DNA from: Burkholderia sp. BCC0506
GTDB taxonomy: Bacteria; Pseudomonadota; Gammaproteobacteria; Burkholderiales; Burkholderiaceae
Direction of reading: 5' to 3'
NCBI RefSeq assembly: GCF_902833145.1
Contig: NZ_CADFEN010000006.1
Location: forward strand, 310,001-374,000
DNA length: 64,000 bases
Positions within the stretch are counted from its first letter, which is position 1; the number at the start of each line of letters is the position of its first letter. Positions 33,105 to 43,682 of this stretch are shown piece after piece. The position numbers were made by a program, and so were the translations under genes. The notes under the pieces are model-generated. The model worked only from the letters and a program-made list of their open reading frames with translations, did no database searches and had not been told where the DNA came from.

Positions 33105-34064
33105 CTACCGGCGCGAGCGGAACCAGTCGAACCGCGAGCGCTGCGTCGCTTCGCCGAGATACACGGGCGCGATGCTTTCGAGACTCGCGGGCGAGATCCC
33201 GAGTTCCGGCGCGAGCGGCCCCGACAGCACGTTCGGCACCGACATCGTCGCAAGATTGTCGCGCGTGAGTACCGGCTCGCCGGGCAGACATTCGAACACG
33301 CTCGCCTGCAGCCGCGCAAGCGCGTCGGGCAGCCGCACGATGCGTGCCTGCCGGCCGACCAGCGTGCCGCAGTAGCGCACCAGTTGCTCGAGCGTGTAGA
33401 CGGTCGGGCCGCCGAGTTCGTAGGTCTTGCCGTGCGCGGCCGCGAGATCGAGCGTGTTGACGAACGCGCGTACGACGTCGCCGACGAACACCGGCTGGAA
33501 GCGCGCGTCGGGCATCGCGAGCGGCAGCACGGGCACGGTGCGCTGCAGCTTCGCGAACGTGTTGAGGAAGGCGTCGCCGGGGCCGAACACGACCGACGGA
33601 CGGAAGATCGTCAGCGCGAGCGAATCGGTCGCCGCGACCGCATGCAGCGCGGCTTCGCCGTCGCCCTTCGAGCGCTGGTACATGCTCGCGCCGTGCGGAT
33701 CGGCGCCGAGCGCGCTCATGTGCAGCAGGCGCCGCACGCCGACCTCGGTGCACGCCGCCGCGAGCGCGGCCGGCAGCGCGACGTGCGCGCGCTCGAAGCC
33801 CGGCCCGTACGGCGTGCCACGCCCGCCGTGCAGCACGCCGATCAGGTTGATCGCCGCCTGCGCGCCGGCGACGAAGCGCGCGAGCGTGCGCGTATCGAGC
33901 GCGTCGAGCTCGACGATGTCGACCGGCAGCATCTGCAGATGGCGCGCGTGGTCGCGCCGCCGCGTGCCGATCCGCACGTGCTTGCCGGCGTCGATCAGCG
34001 CATTGACGAGCCGGCTGCCGATGAAGCCGGTGCCGCCCAGCAGCGCGACGGTCTGGCGGTCCAT
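33105..34064 (-). CDS. NDUFA9-like NAD(P)-binding SDR protein (YbjT-like)
   Basis: 319 residues. Atypical extended SDR: N-terminal VALLGGTGFIGSRLVNALIDAG, the Rossmann motif, then RRRDHARHLQMLPVDIVELD, INLIGVLHGGRG and LLHMSALGADPHGASMYQRSK (Tyr/Lys pair retained). The family covers complex I NDUFA9-like assembly proteins in proteobacteria; no complex I genes are seen nearby. Soluble, NAD(P)H-binding. Same strand as the GST and cca genes, 61 bp upstream of the GST start. Confidence 0.85.
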   Translation of the reverse strand: MDRQTVALLGGTGFIGSRLVNALIDAGKHVRIGTRRRDHARHLQMLPVDIVELDALDTRTLARFVAGAQAAINLIGVLHGGRGTPYGPGFERAHVALPAALAAACTEVGVRRLLHMSALGADPHGASMYQRSKGDGEAALHAVAATDSLALTIFRPSVVFGPGDAFLNTFAKLQRTVPVLPLAMPDARFQPVFVGDVVRAFVNTLDLAAAHGKTYELGGPTVYTLEQLVRYCGTLVGRQARIVRLPDALARLQASVFECLPGEPVLTRDNLATMSVPNVLSGPLAPELGISPASLESIAPVYLGEATQRSRFDWFRSRR

Positions 34065-34076
34065 GTTCGGGTCCTC

Positions 34077-34112
34077 AAAAGCACACTGCCGCGTCTCGCG
34101 CGGCAGTGTGCT
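34077..34112 (-). terminator. Rho-independent terminator of slt
   Basis: 13 bp perfect stem (34081-34093 with 34099-34111) and 5-nt loop, followed on the minus strand by UUUU (plus AAAA 34077-34080). It lies just beyond the slt stop and ahead of the NDUFA9-like gene. Confidence 0.85.
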
Positions 34113-34121
34113 GATTGCGTA

Positions 34122-36074
34122 TCAGGGCGAGATCATGCCTAGACGTTTCTTCAGCGACTGCGGTTTGCCCTCGAAGAGCGCCGCGTAGTAGACGGTGTTC
34201 GACAACACGTTCTTCACGTAGTCGCGCGTCTCGTTGAACGGAATCGTCTCCGCGAAGATCGCGCCTTCGACCGGCTGCGTCAACACCTGGCGCCACTGGC
34301 GCGGCCGGCCCGGGCCCGCGTTGTAGCCGGCGGTGGCAAGCACCGGCGAGCTGTCGAAGTTGTTGTAGATGTCCGCGAGATACCAGGTGCCGAGCTGGAT
34401 ATTGGTGTCGATGTCGTGCATCTGCGCACGCGAGATCGCGCCCATGCCGAGCTTCTTCGCGACCATCTGAGCCGTCGCCGGCATCAGCTGCATCAGGCCG
34501 CCCGCGCCGACCGACGAACGCGCGCTGATGATGAAGCGCGATTCCTGGCGGATCAGCCCGTACGCCCACTCGATGTCGAGGCCCGTCGACTGCGCATAGC
34601 GCTCGACGGTCGTGCGGTACGGCGACGGATAGCGCAGCGTGAAGTCGTGCTCGGCCTTCGTGCGGTCGGCCGTGTTGACCGTGCGGTCGAGCAGCTCGAC
34701 GCGCTTGCCGTATTCGGCGGCCGCGAGCAGCTGGCGATCGGTCATCCCGCGCAGCGGCCAGTTCCATTCGCGATTGCCTTCGAGGCGCAGGTTCAGCGCG
34801 TAAAAACGCTGCGCGAGCGCGAAGCCCGGGATCTTGCCCATCGCGTCGATCTCGGCGTCGCTCACCTTCGTGCGCGGCGGGATCGTCGTGCGCTGGCCGA
34901 GCTCTTCGCCGGCCAGTTGCCCGTAGAAGTTGAACTGGCCGGCGACCTGCTCGAATTCCTGGTTCGCCTGCAGCGTGTCGCCGCTCTGCTTGAGCGCACG
35001 CGCATGCCAGTAGATCCACGCCGGATCGTTGCGCAGCGACGGCGGCATCTGCTCGATCGACCAGCGCACCATCGGCCAGTTGCCGGCGAGCAGCGCGGCG
35101 CGCGTGCGCCATTCGTAGCCCGGGTTCGACAGCGGCGCGTTCGCCGATTTCGCATACCAGACCGATGCCATCGGCGAGCGCTTGATCGCGCCCTGGTAGC
35201 CGATCGCGCCCCACGCGATCGCCTGTTCCTGCTTGGTGAGCGAAGGCGCGATCGTCGTCAGCATCCCGGCGGCGGCATCCGGATCGTTGCGCGCCATGCG
35301 GCCGAGCGCGATCAGCGCGAGCTGATGCGATGCGGCGTCAGGCCCGACGCCGCGCGCGAGGTACAGCGGCGGCGCGCTCGTCGCCTGGTCGAAACCGGCT
35401 GGGCGCGGGCCGAGCGCGTCGACGATCTTGCCGCCGAGCGTCGTGTAGTTCTGCTCGTACGCGAGGCGCGCCTGCTGCCACACGTCGTCGCTCGTGAACT
35501 GCTGGTTGACCGCGAGCGCGGTGATCAGGTCGACGCACGCGTCGCCATAGTTCTTCGGCTCCACGAGCAGCGCGCGCGCCGCGTCGGCGACGTTCTCGTT
35601 GCGCGCCGCGCGCGACTCGAGCGCATAGCACTTGACCTGCGTGTCGTCGTCGAGCACGAAGCGCTTGTACTGGTCGTCGAAGTTGCGCCAGTCGTGACGC
35701 GCGCCGAGCACGAGCAGGTAGTCGTTGCGCAGGCGGTCGGCGATCGCCTGCCCGTCGTAGCGCTGCAGGAACGACTGCACGGGCGCATCCGGCGCATCGA
35801 CGCGCGCGCGGCCGGTCGAATCGAACAGCTGCGGCTTGATCTGGAAATACTCGACGTAGGACGGAACCGGATAGTTCGGGATCATCGACGCGAGCTGCGC
35901 GGCCTTCGCGGCGTCGTTGCGGCGTGCGGCTTCGCGAAGCTGCACGAAGATCTGGTCATCCCCGGCGAGCGTGTCGTCGTTCGGTGCGGCGCACGCGGCC
36001 GTGCCGGCGACGAGCGCGGCGGCCGAAAGCGCCAGTGCGACCGCGCGATATACTCGGAAAAGGCTGTTCGACAT
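34122..36074 (-). CDS. slt: Soluble lytic murein transglycosylase
   Basis: 650 residues. Signal peptide with a lipobox-like GTAAC at residues 24-28, then a long alpha-superhelical domain built of TPR-like helices, and a C-terminal lysozyme-like domain from about residue 490. Catalytic motif GLIRQESRF with Glu at about residue 511, then GLMQLMPATA and ATAGYNAGPG. Cleaves the MurNAc-GlcNAc bond to form 1,6-anhydro ends, in periplasmic peptidoglycan turnover. Length and domain order match Slt70. Divergent from fau with only 20 bp between the proposed starts. Confidence 0.93.
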   Translation of the reverse strand: MSNSLFRVYRAVALALSAAALVAGTAACAAPNDDTLAGDDQIFVQLREAARRNDAAKAAQLASMIPNYPVPSYVEYFQIKPQLFDSTGRARVDAPDAPVQSFLQRYDGQAIADRLRNDYLLVLGARHDWRNFDDQYKRFVLDDDTQVKCYALESRAARNENVADAARALLVEPKNYGDACVDLITALAVNQQFTSDDVWQQARLAYEQNYTTLGGKIVDALGPRPAGFDQATSAPPLYLARGVGPDAASHQLALIALGRMARNDPDAAAGMLTTIAPSLTKQEQAIAWGAIGYQGAIKRSPMASVWYAKSANAPLSNPGYEWRTRAALLAGNWPMVRWSIEQMPPSLRNDPAWIYWHARALKQSGDTLQANQEFEQVAGQFNFYGQLAGEELGQRTTIPPRTKVSDAEIDAMGKIPGFALAQRFYALNLRLEGNREWNWPLRGMTDRQLLAAAEYGKRVELLDRTVNTADRTKAEHDFTLRYPSPYRTTVERYAQSTGLDIEWAYGLIRQESRFIISARSSVGAGGLMQLMPATAQMVAKKLGMGAISRAQMHDIDTNIQLGTWYLADIYNNFDSSPVLATAGYNAGPGRPRQWRQVLTQPVEGAIFAETIPFNETRDYVKNVLSNTVYYAALFEGKPQSLKKRLGMISP

Positions 36075-36094
36075 CGTTTTGAATGGAGCACGAA

Positions 36095-36691
36095 GTGAGC
36101 GAAAGCATAGCACGCAACCCTGTGCCGAACCCGAAGGTTGCGCTGCGCAAAACGCTGTCCGGCGCGCGTCGCGACGCCGCGTCGCAACCCGCCGCGAACG
36201 CCGCGCTCGACGCGCGGCTGCGCACGCTGCTCGACCGTCTGGCGCCGCGCACGGTCGGGTTCTACTGGCCGCTGCCGGGTGAATTCGATGCGCGCGACGC
36301 GGTGCTCGCATGGTGCGCGGCCGGTGCCGGCCGGTGCGCCGCGCTGCCGGTGATCGGCGAGCGTCACACGCCGCTCGCCTTTCACGCGTGGGACGCGCAC
36401 ACGCCGATGCGCGAAGGCCATCACCGGATTCCGGAACCGGCGTCGGGCATCGTCGTCGTGCCCGATCTATTGCTGATTCCCTGTGTGGGATTCGATCCGC
36501 AGCGCTACCGGCTCGGCTACGGCGGCGGCTACTACGACCGCACGCTCGCCGCGTGGCCGGGCGACGCGCTGCCCGTGACGGTCGGCATCGCGTACGAGGC
36601 GTGCCGCGTCGATGCGCTGCCGGCCGAGGCGCACGATCTCGCACTGCGCTGGATCGTCACGGACGCCGCGCTCTACCCGGCCGCCGGATAA
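36095..36691 (+). CDS. fau: 5-formyltetrahydrofolate cyclo-ligase
   Basis: 198 residues from GTG 36095 (GGAG five bases ahead); an ATG at 36083 would give 202 and has no ribosome site. Seen: an N-terminal ALRKTLSGARRDAA substrate-binding region, YWPLPGEFDAR, VPDLLLIPCVGFDPQRYRLG and the family's GYGGGYYDRTL motif. It converts 5-formyl-THF to 5,10-methenyl-THF with ATP. The tightly spaced divergent slt start means the promoters overlap each other's leader or coding sequence. Confidence 0.9.
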   Translation: MSESIARNPVPNPKVALRKTLSGARRDAASQPAANAALDARLRTLLDRLAPRTVGFYWPLPGEFDARDAVLAWCAAGAGRCAALPVIGERHTPLAFHAWDAHTPMREGHHRIPEPASGIVVVPDLLLIPCVGFDPQRYRLGYGGGYYDRTLAAWPGDALPVTVGIAYEACRVDALPAEAHDLALRWIVTDAALYPAAG

Positions 36692-36765
36692 TGCCGCGCG
36701 CGGCGCCGCGATCGTCGCCGCGTGCCCGCGAGCGCATCGCCGCGCCGGACCGCTTCCGTCAACGT

Positions 36766-37278
36766 TTACAGCGACGCCGCCGCGCGCGCGGCCGTGTCGT
36801 AGAGGCCCGATGCGTGGCGCAGCAACTGCGCCGCGTCGCCGATCTGCTCGTTGGTGAGGCCGCTGTCCTTCAGCGTCTCGATCAGGCAGTGCTCGCGCAC
36901 CTCGCGGTACTTCAGGCACAGGTCGCGGCCCGCGTCGGTCGCGAAGAAGAACACTTCCTTGCCGGTCTTCTCGCTCTTCACGTAACCGCGCGCGATCAGT
37001 TTTTTCAGCGCATAGGTCGCGACGTGCGTATCCTCGATATTGAGCACGAAGCAGATGTCGGCGAGCTTCTTCTTGCGTTCGCGATGGCTGACGTGATGCA
37101 GCAGCGACACCTCGACCGCCGTCATGTCCTTCGCGCCGGCCGCCGACATGCAGCGCACCATCCAGCGGTTGAACGCGTTGCCGGCCATGATGAGCCCGTA
37201 TTCGAGCTCCGACAGCTCCGCGCTCGAATCGGAAACGAGGTGTTCGGATGACACGATCTTGGTCGCAGGACGCTTCAT
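36766..37278 (-). CDS. MarR-like winged-helix DNA-binding protein
   Basis: 170 residues, ATG 37278. A MarR-type fold: AGNAFNRWMVRCMSAAGAKDMTA, helix-turn-helix KLADICFVLNIEDTHVATYALKKLIARG and wing YVKSEKTGKEVFFFATDAGRD. The form matches the DUF-type winged-helix family often found beside 5-oxoprolinase or allophanate-type genes. It is divergent from pxpBCA across a 149 bp gap holding direct repeats (TTATTGAGAA / TTATTGACAA), so autoregulation plus control of pxp is likely (inference). Confidence 0.85.
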   Translation of the reverse strand: MKRPATKIVSSEHLVSDSSAELSELEYGLIMAGNAFNRWMVRCMSAAGAKDMTAVEVSLLHHVSHRERKKKLADICFVLNIEDTHVATYALKKLIARGYVKSEKTGKEVFFFATDAGRDLCLKYREVREHCLIETLKDSGLTNEQIGDAAQLLRHASGLYDTAARAAASL

Positions 37279-37358
37279 GGAAAGGCGGCGCAAGCCGGAT
37301 GACAGGATGTGCCCGAGTGTACGCCAGAAGCCCCGGCCGACGAGCTAGGCGAAAACGC

Positions 37359-37390
37359 TTATTGAGAAGTTGTCGATATTTTATTGACAA
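37359..37390. promoter_or_regulatory. Direct and inverted repeat operator between winged-helix gene and pxpB
   Basis: TTATTGAGAA (37359-37368) and TTATTGACAA (37381-37390) are direct repeats 22 bp apart, about two helical turns. TTGTC (37370-37374) and GACAA (37386-37390) form an inverted pair spaced 11 bp. The right half-site is shared by both. Confidence 0.5.
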
Positions 37391-37427
37391 TGTGCGCTAA
37401 CATTGCCGTCCGAACCGTGCCAGTCCG

Positions 37428-38084
37428 ATGACGCAACCCCGCATTTATCCGCTCGGCGATGCCGCCCTCGTCTGCGAGGTGCCGCCGCCCGCCACGCTCG
37501 ATTGCCAGCGCCGCGTCTGGGCCGTGGCCGAGGCCGCGCGCGCGTGGCCCGACGTGATCGACGTCGTTCCCGGCATGAACAACCTCACCATCGTGTTCGA
37601 CGCGCTCGCCGCGACGGCCGACTCGCTCACGCCCGCGCTGCGCGATGCGTGGGAGACGGCCGACGTCGAGCACGCGGACGGCCGCGAGGTCGAGATCCCG
37701 GTCGAGTACGGCGGCGCCGCCGGCCCCGACTTGGCGGCCGTCGCCGCGCACACGGGCCTGTCGGCCGACGAGGTCGTCGCGCGCCATGCGGCGGGCGCCT
37801 ACGTCGTGTTCTTCGTCGGCTTCCAGCCGGGCTTCGCGTATCTCGGCGGCCTCGATGCGTCGCTGCACACGCCGCGCCGGGCGGCGCCGCGCCTCGAGGT
37901 GCCGGCCGGCTCGGTCGGCATCGGCGGCGCGCAGACGGGCATCTACCCGGCCACGTCGCCCGGCGGCTGGCAACTGATCGGCCGCACGTCGCAGGTGCTG
38001 TTCGATCCGGCGCGGGCGCAGCCGACACTGCTGCTGCCCGGCGACCGCGTGCGCTTCACCATTGCGGGAGTCGACGCGCGATGA
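37428..38084 (+). CDS. pxpB: 5-oxoprolinase subunit B (KipI-like)
   Basis: 218 residues. Carries the carboxyltransferase domain 1 (CT_C_D) landmarks: YPLGDAALVCEV at the start, FVGFQPGFAYLGGL and VPAGSVGIGGAQTGIYPATSPGGWQLIGRT. Together with PxpC and PxpA it cleaves 5-oxoproline (pyroglutamate) to glutamate with ATP. First gene of pxpBCA; the ATG of pxpC overlaps its TGA. Confidence 0.9.
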   Translation: MTQPRIYPLGDAALVCEVPPPATLDCQRRVWAVAEAARAWPDVIDVVPGMNNLTIVFDALAATADSLTPALRDAWETADVEHADGREVEIPVEYGGAAGPDLAAVAAHTGLSADEVVARHAAGAYVVFFVGFQPGFAYLGGLDASLHTPRRAAPRLEVPAGSVGIGGAQTGIYPATSPGGWQLIGRTSQVLFDPARAQPTLLLPGDRVRFTIAGVDAR

Positions 38085-39148
38085 CCCAGAACCACGCACC
38101 GGGCACCATCGAGGTCGTGCGGGCCGGCCCGCTGTCGACCGTGCAGGATCTTGGCCGCCGCGGCACGCGCCATCTCGGCGTCGCGCAGGGCGGCGCGCTC
38201 GACGGCCTCGCGCTCGAGGTCGGCAACCGGCTCGTCGGCAACCGCCCCGACGCGGCGGCCGTCGAGATCACCATCGGCCCCGCCACGTTCCGCTTCCCGC
38301 GCGCCACGCGCGTCGCGATCACCGGCACCGAGTTCGGCGCGACGCTCGACGGCAGGCCCGTGTATTCGTGGTGGAGCCTGCCGGTCGACGCCGGGCAGAC
38401 GCTCGTGCTGCCGGCCGCGAAACGCGGGATGCGCGGCTACCTGTGCATCGCGGGCGGCATCGACGTGCTGCCGATGCTCGGCTCGCGCAGCACCGATCTC
38501 GCGTCGCGCTTCGGCGGCCTCGGCGGCCGCGCGCTGCGCGACGGCGACCGGCTCCCGGTCGGCGTGCCGCCGGCCGGCGCGGGCTGCCTCGCGGCCGATG
38601 CGCCCGAGTTCGGCGTGAAGGCGCCGGCGTGGTGCGCGTTCGTGCGCGTCGACGAGCCGCCGCGCCGTCACCGCCCCGCGCATGCGCCGTGGGCGATGCC
38701 CGTGCGCGTGCTGCCGGGCCCCGACTACGCGTCGTTCGCGGCCGATTCGCAGCAGGCGTTCTGGGATGAGGAATGGCTCGTCACCGCGAACAGCAACCGG
38801 ATGGGCTATCGGCTCGCCGGCGCCGAGCTCGTGCGCGAGCGGCCGGTCGAGCTGCTGTCGCACGCGGTGCTGCCCGGCACGATCCAGGTGCCGCCGAACG
38901 GCCAGCCGATCGTGCTGATGCACGACGCGCAGACGACCGGCGGCTACCCGAAGATCGGCACGGTGATCCGCGCCGATCTGTGGAAGCTCGCGCAGGCGCG
39001 GCTCAACCTGCCGATCCGCTTCGTGCGCACGACGCCCGACGCCGCGCGCGCCGCCCTCGTCGCGGAACGGGCGTACCTGCGGCAGATCGACGTCGCGATC
39101 GAGATGCGCGAGGAAGCGCGCCGCCGCGCCCCATCGCGCGCGGCGTGA
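38081..39148 (+). CDS. pxpC: 5-oxoprolinase subunit C (KipA-like)
   Basis: 355 residues with the carboxyltransferase domain 2 (AHS2) pattern: [84 protein letters not shown]. The last string, with GGYP, is a hallmark. It overlaps pxpB by ATGA. Heteromer with PxpB and PxpA. Confidence 0.92.
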   Translation: MTQNHAPGTIEVVRAGPLSTVQDLGRRGTRHLGVAQGGALDGLALEVGNRLVGNRPDAAAVEITIGPATFRFPRATRVAITGTEFGATLDGRPVYSWWSLPVDAGQTLVLPAAKRGMRGYLCIAGGIDVLPMLGSRSTDLASRFGGLGGRALRDGDRLPVGVPPAGAGCLAADAPEFGVKAPAWCAFVRVDEPPRRHRPAHAPWAMPVRVLPGPDYASFAADSQQAFWDEEWLVTANSNRMGYRLAGAELVRERPVELLSHAVLPGTIQVPPNGQPIVLMHDAQTTGGYPKIGTVIRADLWKLAQARLNLPIRFVRTTPDAARAALVAERAYLRQIDVAIEMREEARRRAPSRAA

Positions 39149-39203
39149 CAATGGCGGAAGCAGCAACGAAGGACGCGCCACGCAACCAGTGGACCAGGAC
39201 ATC

Positions 39204-39968
39204 ATGGAAATCGATCTGAATGCCGATCTCGGCGAAGGATGCGGATCGGACGAGGCGCTGCTCGACCTCGTCACGTCGGCGAACATCGCATGCGGATGGC
39301 ATGCGGGCGGCGCGAACGCGATGCGCGACTGCGTGCGCTGGGCCGTGCGGAAAGGCGTGTCGATCGGCGCGCATCCGAGCTTTCACGATCCGGAGAACTT
39401 CGGCCGCAAGGAAATGCAGCTGCCGGCCGGCGACATCTATGCGGGCGTGCTGTACCAGCTCGGCGCGCTGTCGGCGATCGCGCAGGCCGAGGGCGGGCGC
39501 ATCGCGCACGTGAAACCGCACGGCGCGCTGTACAACCAGGCCGCGCGCGACCCGATGATCGCCGACGCGGTGGTGTCCGCGATCCACGACTTCGATCCGT
39601 CGCTCGCGGTGTTCGGCCTGGCGAACAGCGTGTTCATCGCGGCCGCGCGGCATGCGGGGCTCGCGGCGGTGGAGGAAGTGTTCGCCGATCGCGGCTACCG
39701 CGCCGACGGCTCGCTGGTGCCGCGCAGCCAGCCCGGCGCGTTGATCGACGATGAAGACGCGGTGCTCGCGCGCACGCTCGACATGGTGCGCAACCGGCAG
39801 GTGCGCGCGCTGAGCGGCGAATGGGTGCCGCTCAATGCGCAGACCGTCTGCCTGCACGGCGACGGGCCGCATGCGCTGGCGTTCGCGAAGCGGATCCGCG
39901 CGGCGCTCGAGGCGGCCGGCGTCGACGTCGTGGCGCCCGGCGCGCTGCAGGCCGACGAAGGCGCGTGA
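39204..39968 (+). CDS. pxpA: 5-oxoprolinase subunit A (LamB/YcsF family)
   Basis: 254 residues. Start ATG 39204 with [20 protein letters not shown], the LamB/YcsF signature with its aspartates, then [38 protein letters not shown] and [15 protein letters not shown]. An in-frame GTG at 39189 is less likely than the ATG with AGGA upstream. Supplies the acid/metal site of the ATP-dependent 5-oxoprolinase. Last gene of the operon, 55 bp after pxpC. Confidence 0.93.
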   Translation: MEIDLNADLGEGCGSDEALLDLVTSANIACGWHAGGANAMRDCVRWAVRKGVSIGAHPSFHDPENFGRKEMQLPAGDIYAGVLYQLGALSAIAQAEGGRIAHVKPHGALYNQAARDPMIADAVVSAIHDFDPSLAVFGLANSVFIAAARHAGLAAVEEVFADRGYRADGSLVPRSQPGALIDDEDAVLARTLDMVRNRQVRALSGEWVPLNAQTVCLHGDGPHALAFAKRIRAALEAAGVDVVAPGALQADEGA

Positions 39969-40019
39969 CGCCACGTTCGGCGCATTGCCCGCGCGCCGCA
40001 CGTTTTCGTCGCCCAAAAG

Positions 40020-40042
40020 AAAAAAGCGCCCTCGCGGCGCTT
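40020..40042 (-). terminator. Terminator-like hairpin downstream of pxpA
   Basis: Stem AAGCGCC/GGCGCTT with 5-nt loop; a U run (plus AAAAAA 40020-40025) on the minus strand. It is oriented for leftward transcripts but the nearest minus gene (TraB/GumN-like) ends 480 bp away. It could also act weakly for pxpBCA. Confidence 0.5.
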
Positions 40043-40264
40043 CTCCGTTGGTGCAATCGCCGCGGCTTCGCCGTCTGTCGATTCACCCCCCGAAACCGTC
40101 TTGCGACGGTGACCGGAAAAATATTCCGGATTAAAAAACGTCCGCCGCCGCCCGATCACTGCCTTCCCCGGTCAGACGACGGAACGTCGCTTATGTGCAA
40201 GTCGGCTTGCATGCATGTGTTGTGCGACGACGATTGGCCCCGCCGTGCATGCCGCCTCTCCGCG

Positions 40265-40289
40265 GCCGGCACGTGCTTCACGTGCCGGC
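40265..40289. repeat. 11 bp inverted repeat with 3-nt loop
   Basis: GCCGGCACGTG (40265-40275), CTT, CACGTGCCGGC (40279-40289). No adjacent U tract; role unknown. Confidence 0.75.
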
Positions 40290-40330
40290 GACGCTCACCC
40301 CGCGCTTTATTTTTGCTACCCCGTAGAACT

Positions 40331-40376
40331 TATCTATTCTTTTCATTTTTTCAACTTGTGGGGTGAAGAATAGATA
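40331..40376. promoter_or_regulatory. AT-rich inverted repeat in the pxpA-traB gap
   Basis: TATCTATTCTT (40331-40341) and AAGAATAGATA (40366-40376), 24 bp apart. This could be an operator pair or an mRNA stem. It contrasts sharply with the local GC-rich background. Confidence 0.45.
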
Positions 40377-40526
40377 TTGGCCGAACGGGATGTCAATCGT
40401 TTTAAACGCTATTTTCCGATCATTCAAGGGTTTTCCTTATCGACCGGCCCTACCGCGCAGGCGCTTCGTGCGGTAAGCGCGACGTCGATCAAACAGGGGA
40501 AGATCAGGGCGGGCTGCCGGGCGCGA

Positions 40527-41664
40527 TCAGTTCGCGTCGACCCGGTATCCTTGCTGGCGCAACAATTCGAGCACGCCGCGCGGACCACCCAGATGCAGCG
40601 CGCCGATCGCGACGAACAGCGGCCGGTTCGGCGCGGCGATTGCCGTCATCCGTGCAACGAAGCGCCGGTTGCGCTCGTACACGATCTTGTTGTCGAGCGA
40701 CGCCGACAATGCCTTCGAACGGGCGAGCCGTTCGCTCTTCGCGACGGCCCACGCGGAGATCGCATCGGCGTCGCCAATTCGCCACAGCCGGTGCAGCGCC
40801 TTGATGTCGTCGGCGTTCTGCGCAGGGGTCTGCACCATGTCCTGCGCGAGCATCTCGCGCTGTTCCGCGAGCGTCAGCCCGGTGAACGCGCGCATCTGTT
40901 CGGCGAGCGTCTCCAGCCCGATCACGCGCCCGCCCTTCCTCTTCAGGAACACGTTCTGCAGTTGCGCCTCGGTGCCGTATTCGGTCTGCAGGCCGGCCGA
41001 CAGCGAATCGTAGGTCTCGACCACGAGCGCCGCGAGCCACGGCCGCATCTTGCGGATCTCGGCGAGCGCGGCCGGGTTGCCGCGCAGGCGCGCCGCGAGC
41101 CGCTGCCACAGCGGCTCGGGCAGCAGGCGCTGCAGGCACGGGTAGCGGCACACGCCGTACTTCGACACGTCGTCCTGCGATTCGAGCAGATCGTCGGGCG
41201 ACAGCTCGAGCGCGAGCGTCGGCGACGCGGCGAGCGCCGCGAGGATGCTCGGCCGGAACGGCTGCGCGCTCGGGTAATCGGACGGATCGCCCGTGTGCAG
41301 CGTGCCGAGCACGTAGAGCGTGACCTTGCCCTTGGTCGCGACGTAGAACGGCATGCGCGCCGGCTGCAGGCGCACGGTGCCGCGCGACACCGTGCCGTCC
41401 GATACGGACGGCGCGTGAAAGCCCGGCAGGCTCATGCCGGGCGGCGGAACCTGCGACGGATGAATCGGCGAAGTCGCCGGCGCACGCCCTTCGGCGCGCG
41501 CCGGTTCGACGGGGACCACGACGCTGGCCGCCACGCACGCGCCGGCCAGCGCGGCGCCCGTGACGGTACGCACGCTCCAGCGCCGCGCGTGGCGGTACGC
41601 GCGCATCACGCGCGCGCTGCCTGCCCCCGCACGGCGCACGCCGGACACGCGCGCCGCCAACGCT

Positions 41665-41672
<8 letters not shown>
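40527..41672 (-). CDS. TraB/GumN family protein, periplasmic
   Basis: 381 residues. Signal-like N-terminus (VRTVTGAALAGACVAASVVV), then the TraB/GumN core (DUF from about residue 105): LYVLGTLHTGDPSDYP, LALELSPDDL, MRPWLAALVVE, VIGLETLAEQMRAF and the terminal FVAIGALHLGGPRGVLELLRQQGY. The two conserved GTLH/GALHLGG motifs are thought to be the active site of a Tiki-like protease fold. It overlaps dppF by 8 bp on the same strand, so it is translationally coupled to the peptide permease. Role unknown; periplasmic metalloprotease-like processing is a guess from fold. Confidence 0.85.
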
Positions 41673-42677
<1,005 letters not shown>

Positions 42678-42681
<4 letters not shown>

Positions 42682-43682
42682 CGTGCGCCTCCCGTCAGGT
42701 CGAGGTTGGAAAGATTGAGCGGCTTGATGCAGCGCGCGCGCATCGCATCGTTGGCCGGCACCAGCGTGTCGAGCGCCGGCCGCGCCTTGCGGCAATCGTC
42801 GACGACGTACTTGCAGCGCGGCGCGAACAGGCAGCCGGACGGGCGATCATCGCGGCCCGGCACCATGCCCGGCAATGCGGCAAGGCGACGCGCCCCCTTA
42901 TTGTGCTCGGGAATCGCCGCGAGCAGCGCTTCGGTGTACGGATGATGCGGCGCACGGAAGATGTCGGGCACGCGGTTGGTCTCGATGATCTCGCCCGCGT
43001 ACATCACCGCGACGCGATGCGCGACCTCCGACACCACGGCCAGGTCGTGCGAAATCAGCACGAGCGCCATCCCGCGTTCCTTCTGCAGCTTCACGAGCAG
43101 ATCCATGATCTGCGCCTGGATCGTCACGTCGAGCGCGGTGGTCGGCTCGTCGGCGATCAGGAGCTTCGGGTTGCACGCGACGGCCATCGCGATCATCACG
43201 CGCTGGTTCATCCCGCCCGACATCTGGTGCGGGAACGACGCGATGCGGTTCTTCGCGTCGGGAATACCGACCTGGTCGAGCAGTTCGAGCGCGCGCCGGT
43301 GCAGCGCGTCGCCGCGCAGCCCTTCGTGCAGCTTCAGCACTTCCTTGATCTGGTAGCCGACCGTGTAGCTCGGGTTCAGGCTCGTCAGCGCATCCTGGAA
43401 CACCATCGCGATGTCCTTGCCGACGATCCTGCGGCGCGCCTTCGGCGACGCCTTCAGCAGGTCGACGCCGTCGAACGTGACCTCGTCGGCCGTCACCTTG
43501 CCCGGCGCGTCGATCAGGCCCATCAGCGCCATCATCGTCACGCTCTTGCCCGAGCCCGATTCGCCGACGACGCCCACCACCTCGCCCGGCGCGACCGACA
43601 GGTTGATCCGGTCGACCGCGGGCAGGCCGTTGAAGTTCACCGCGAGATTGCGGATGGTCAGTAGGTTCTGGGTCATGGTCAT
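42678..43682 (-). CDS. dppD: Dipeptide ABC transporter ATP-binding protein
   Basis: 334 residues. Walker [18 protein letters not shown]-loop [15 protein letters not shown], signature [14 protein letters not shown], Walker [14 protein letters not shown], His switch LISHDLAVV and a C-terminal CKYVVDDC cluster. The MSGGMNQR signature is the DppD form, versus FSGGQRQR in DppF. It overlaps the dppC stop by ATGA; a second ATG six bases later is possible. Confidence 0.93.

Larger units (their letters stand above)
39969..40526. other. 558 bp intergenic region with hairpins and an AT-rich tract
   Basis: No supported gene. It contains a terminator-like hairpin at 40020-40042, a GCAAGtcggCTTGC stem near 40200, an 11 bp stem with 3-nt loop at 40265-40289 (GCCGGCACGTG) and an 11 bp inverted repeat TATCTATTCTT/AAGAATAGATA at 40331-40376. 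The stretch from 40305 to 40440 is markedly AT-rich for this genome. Confidence 0.6.
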
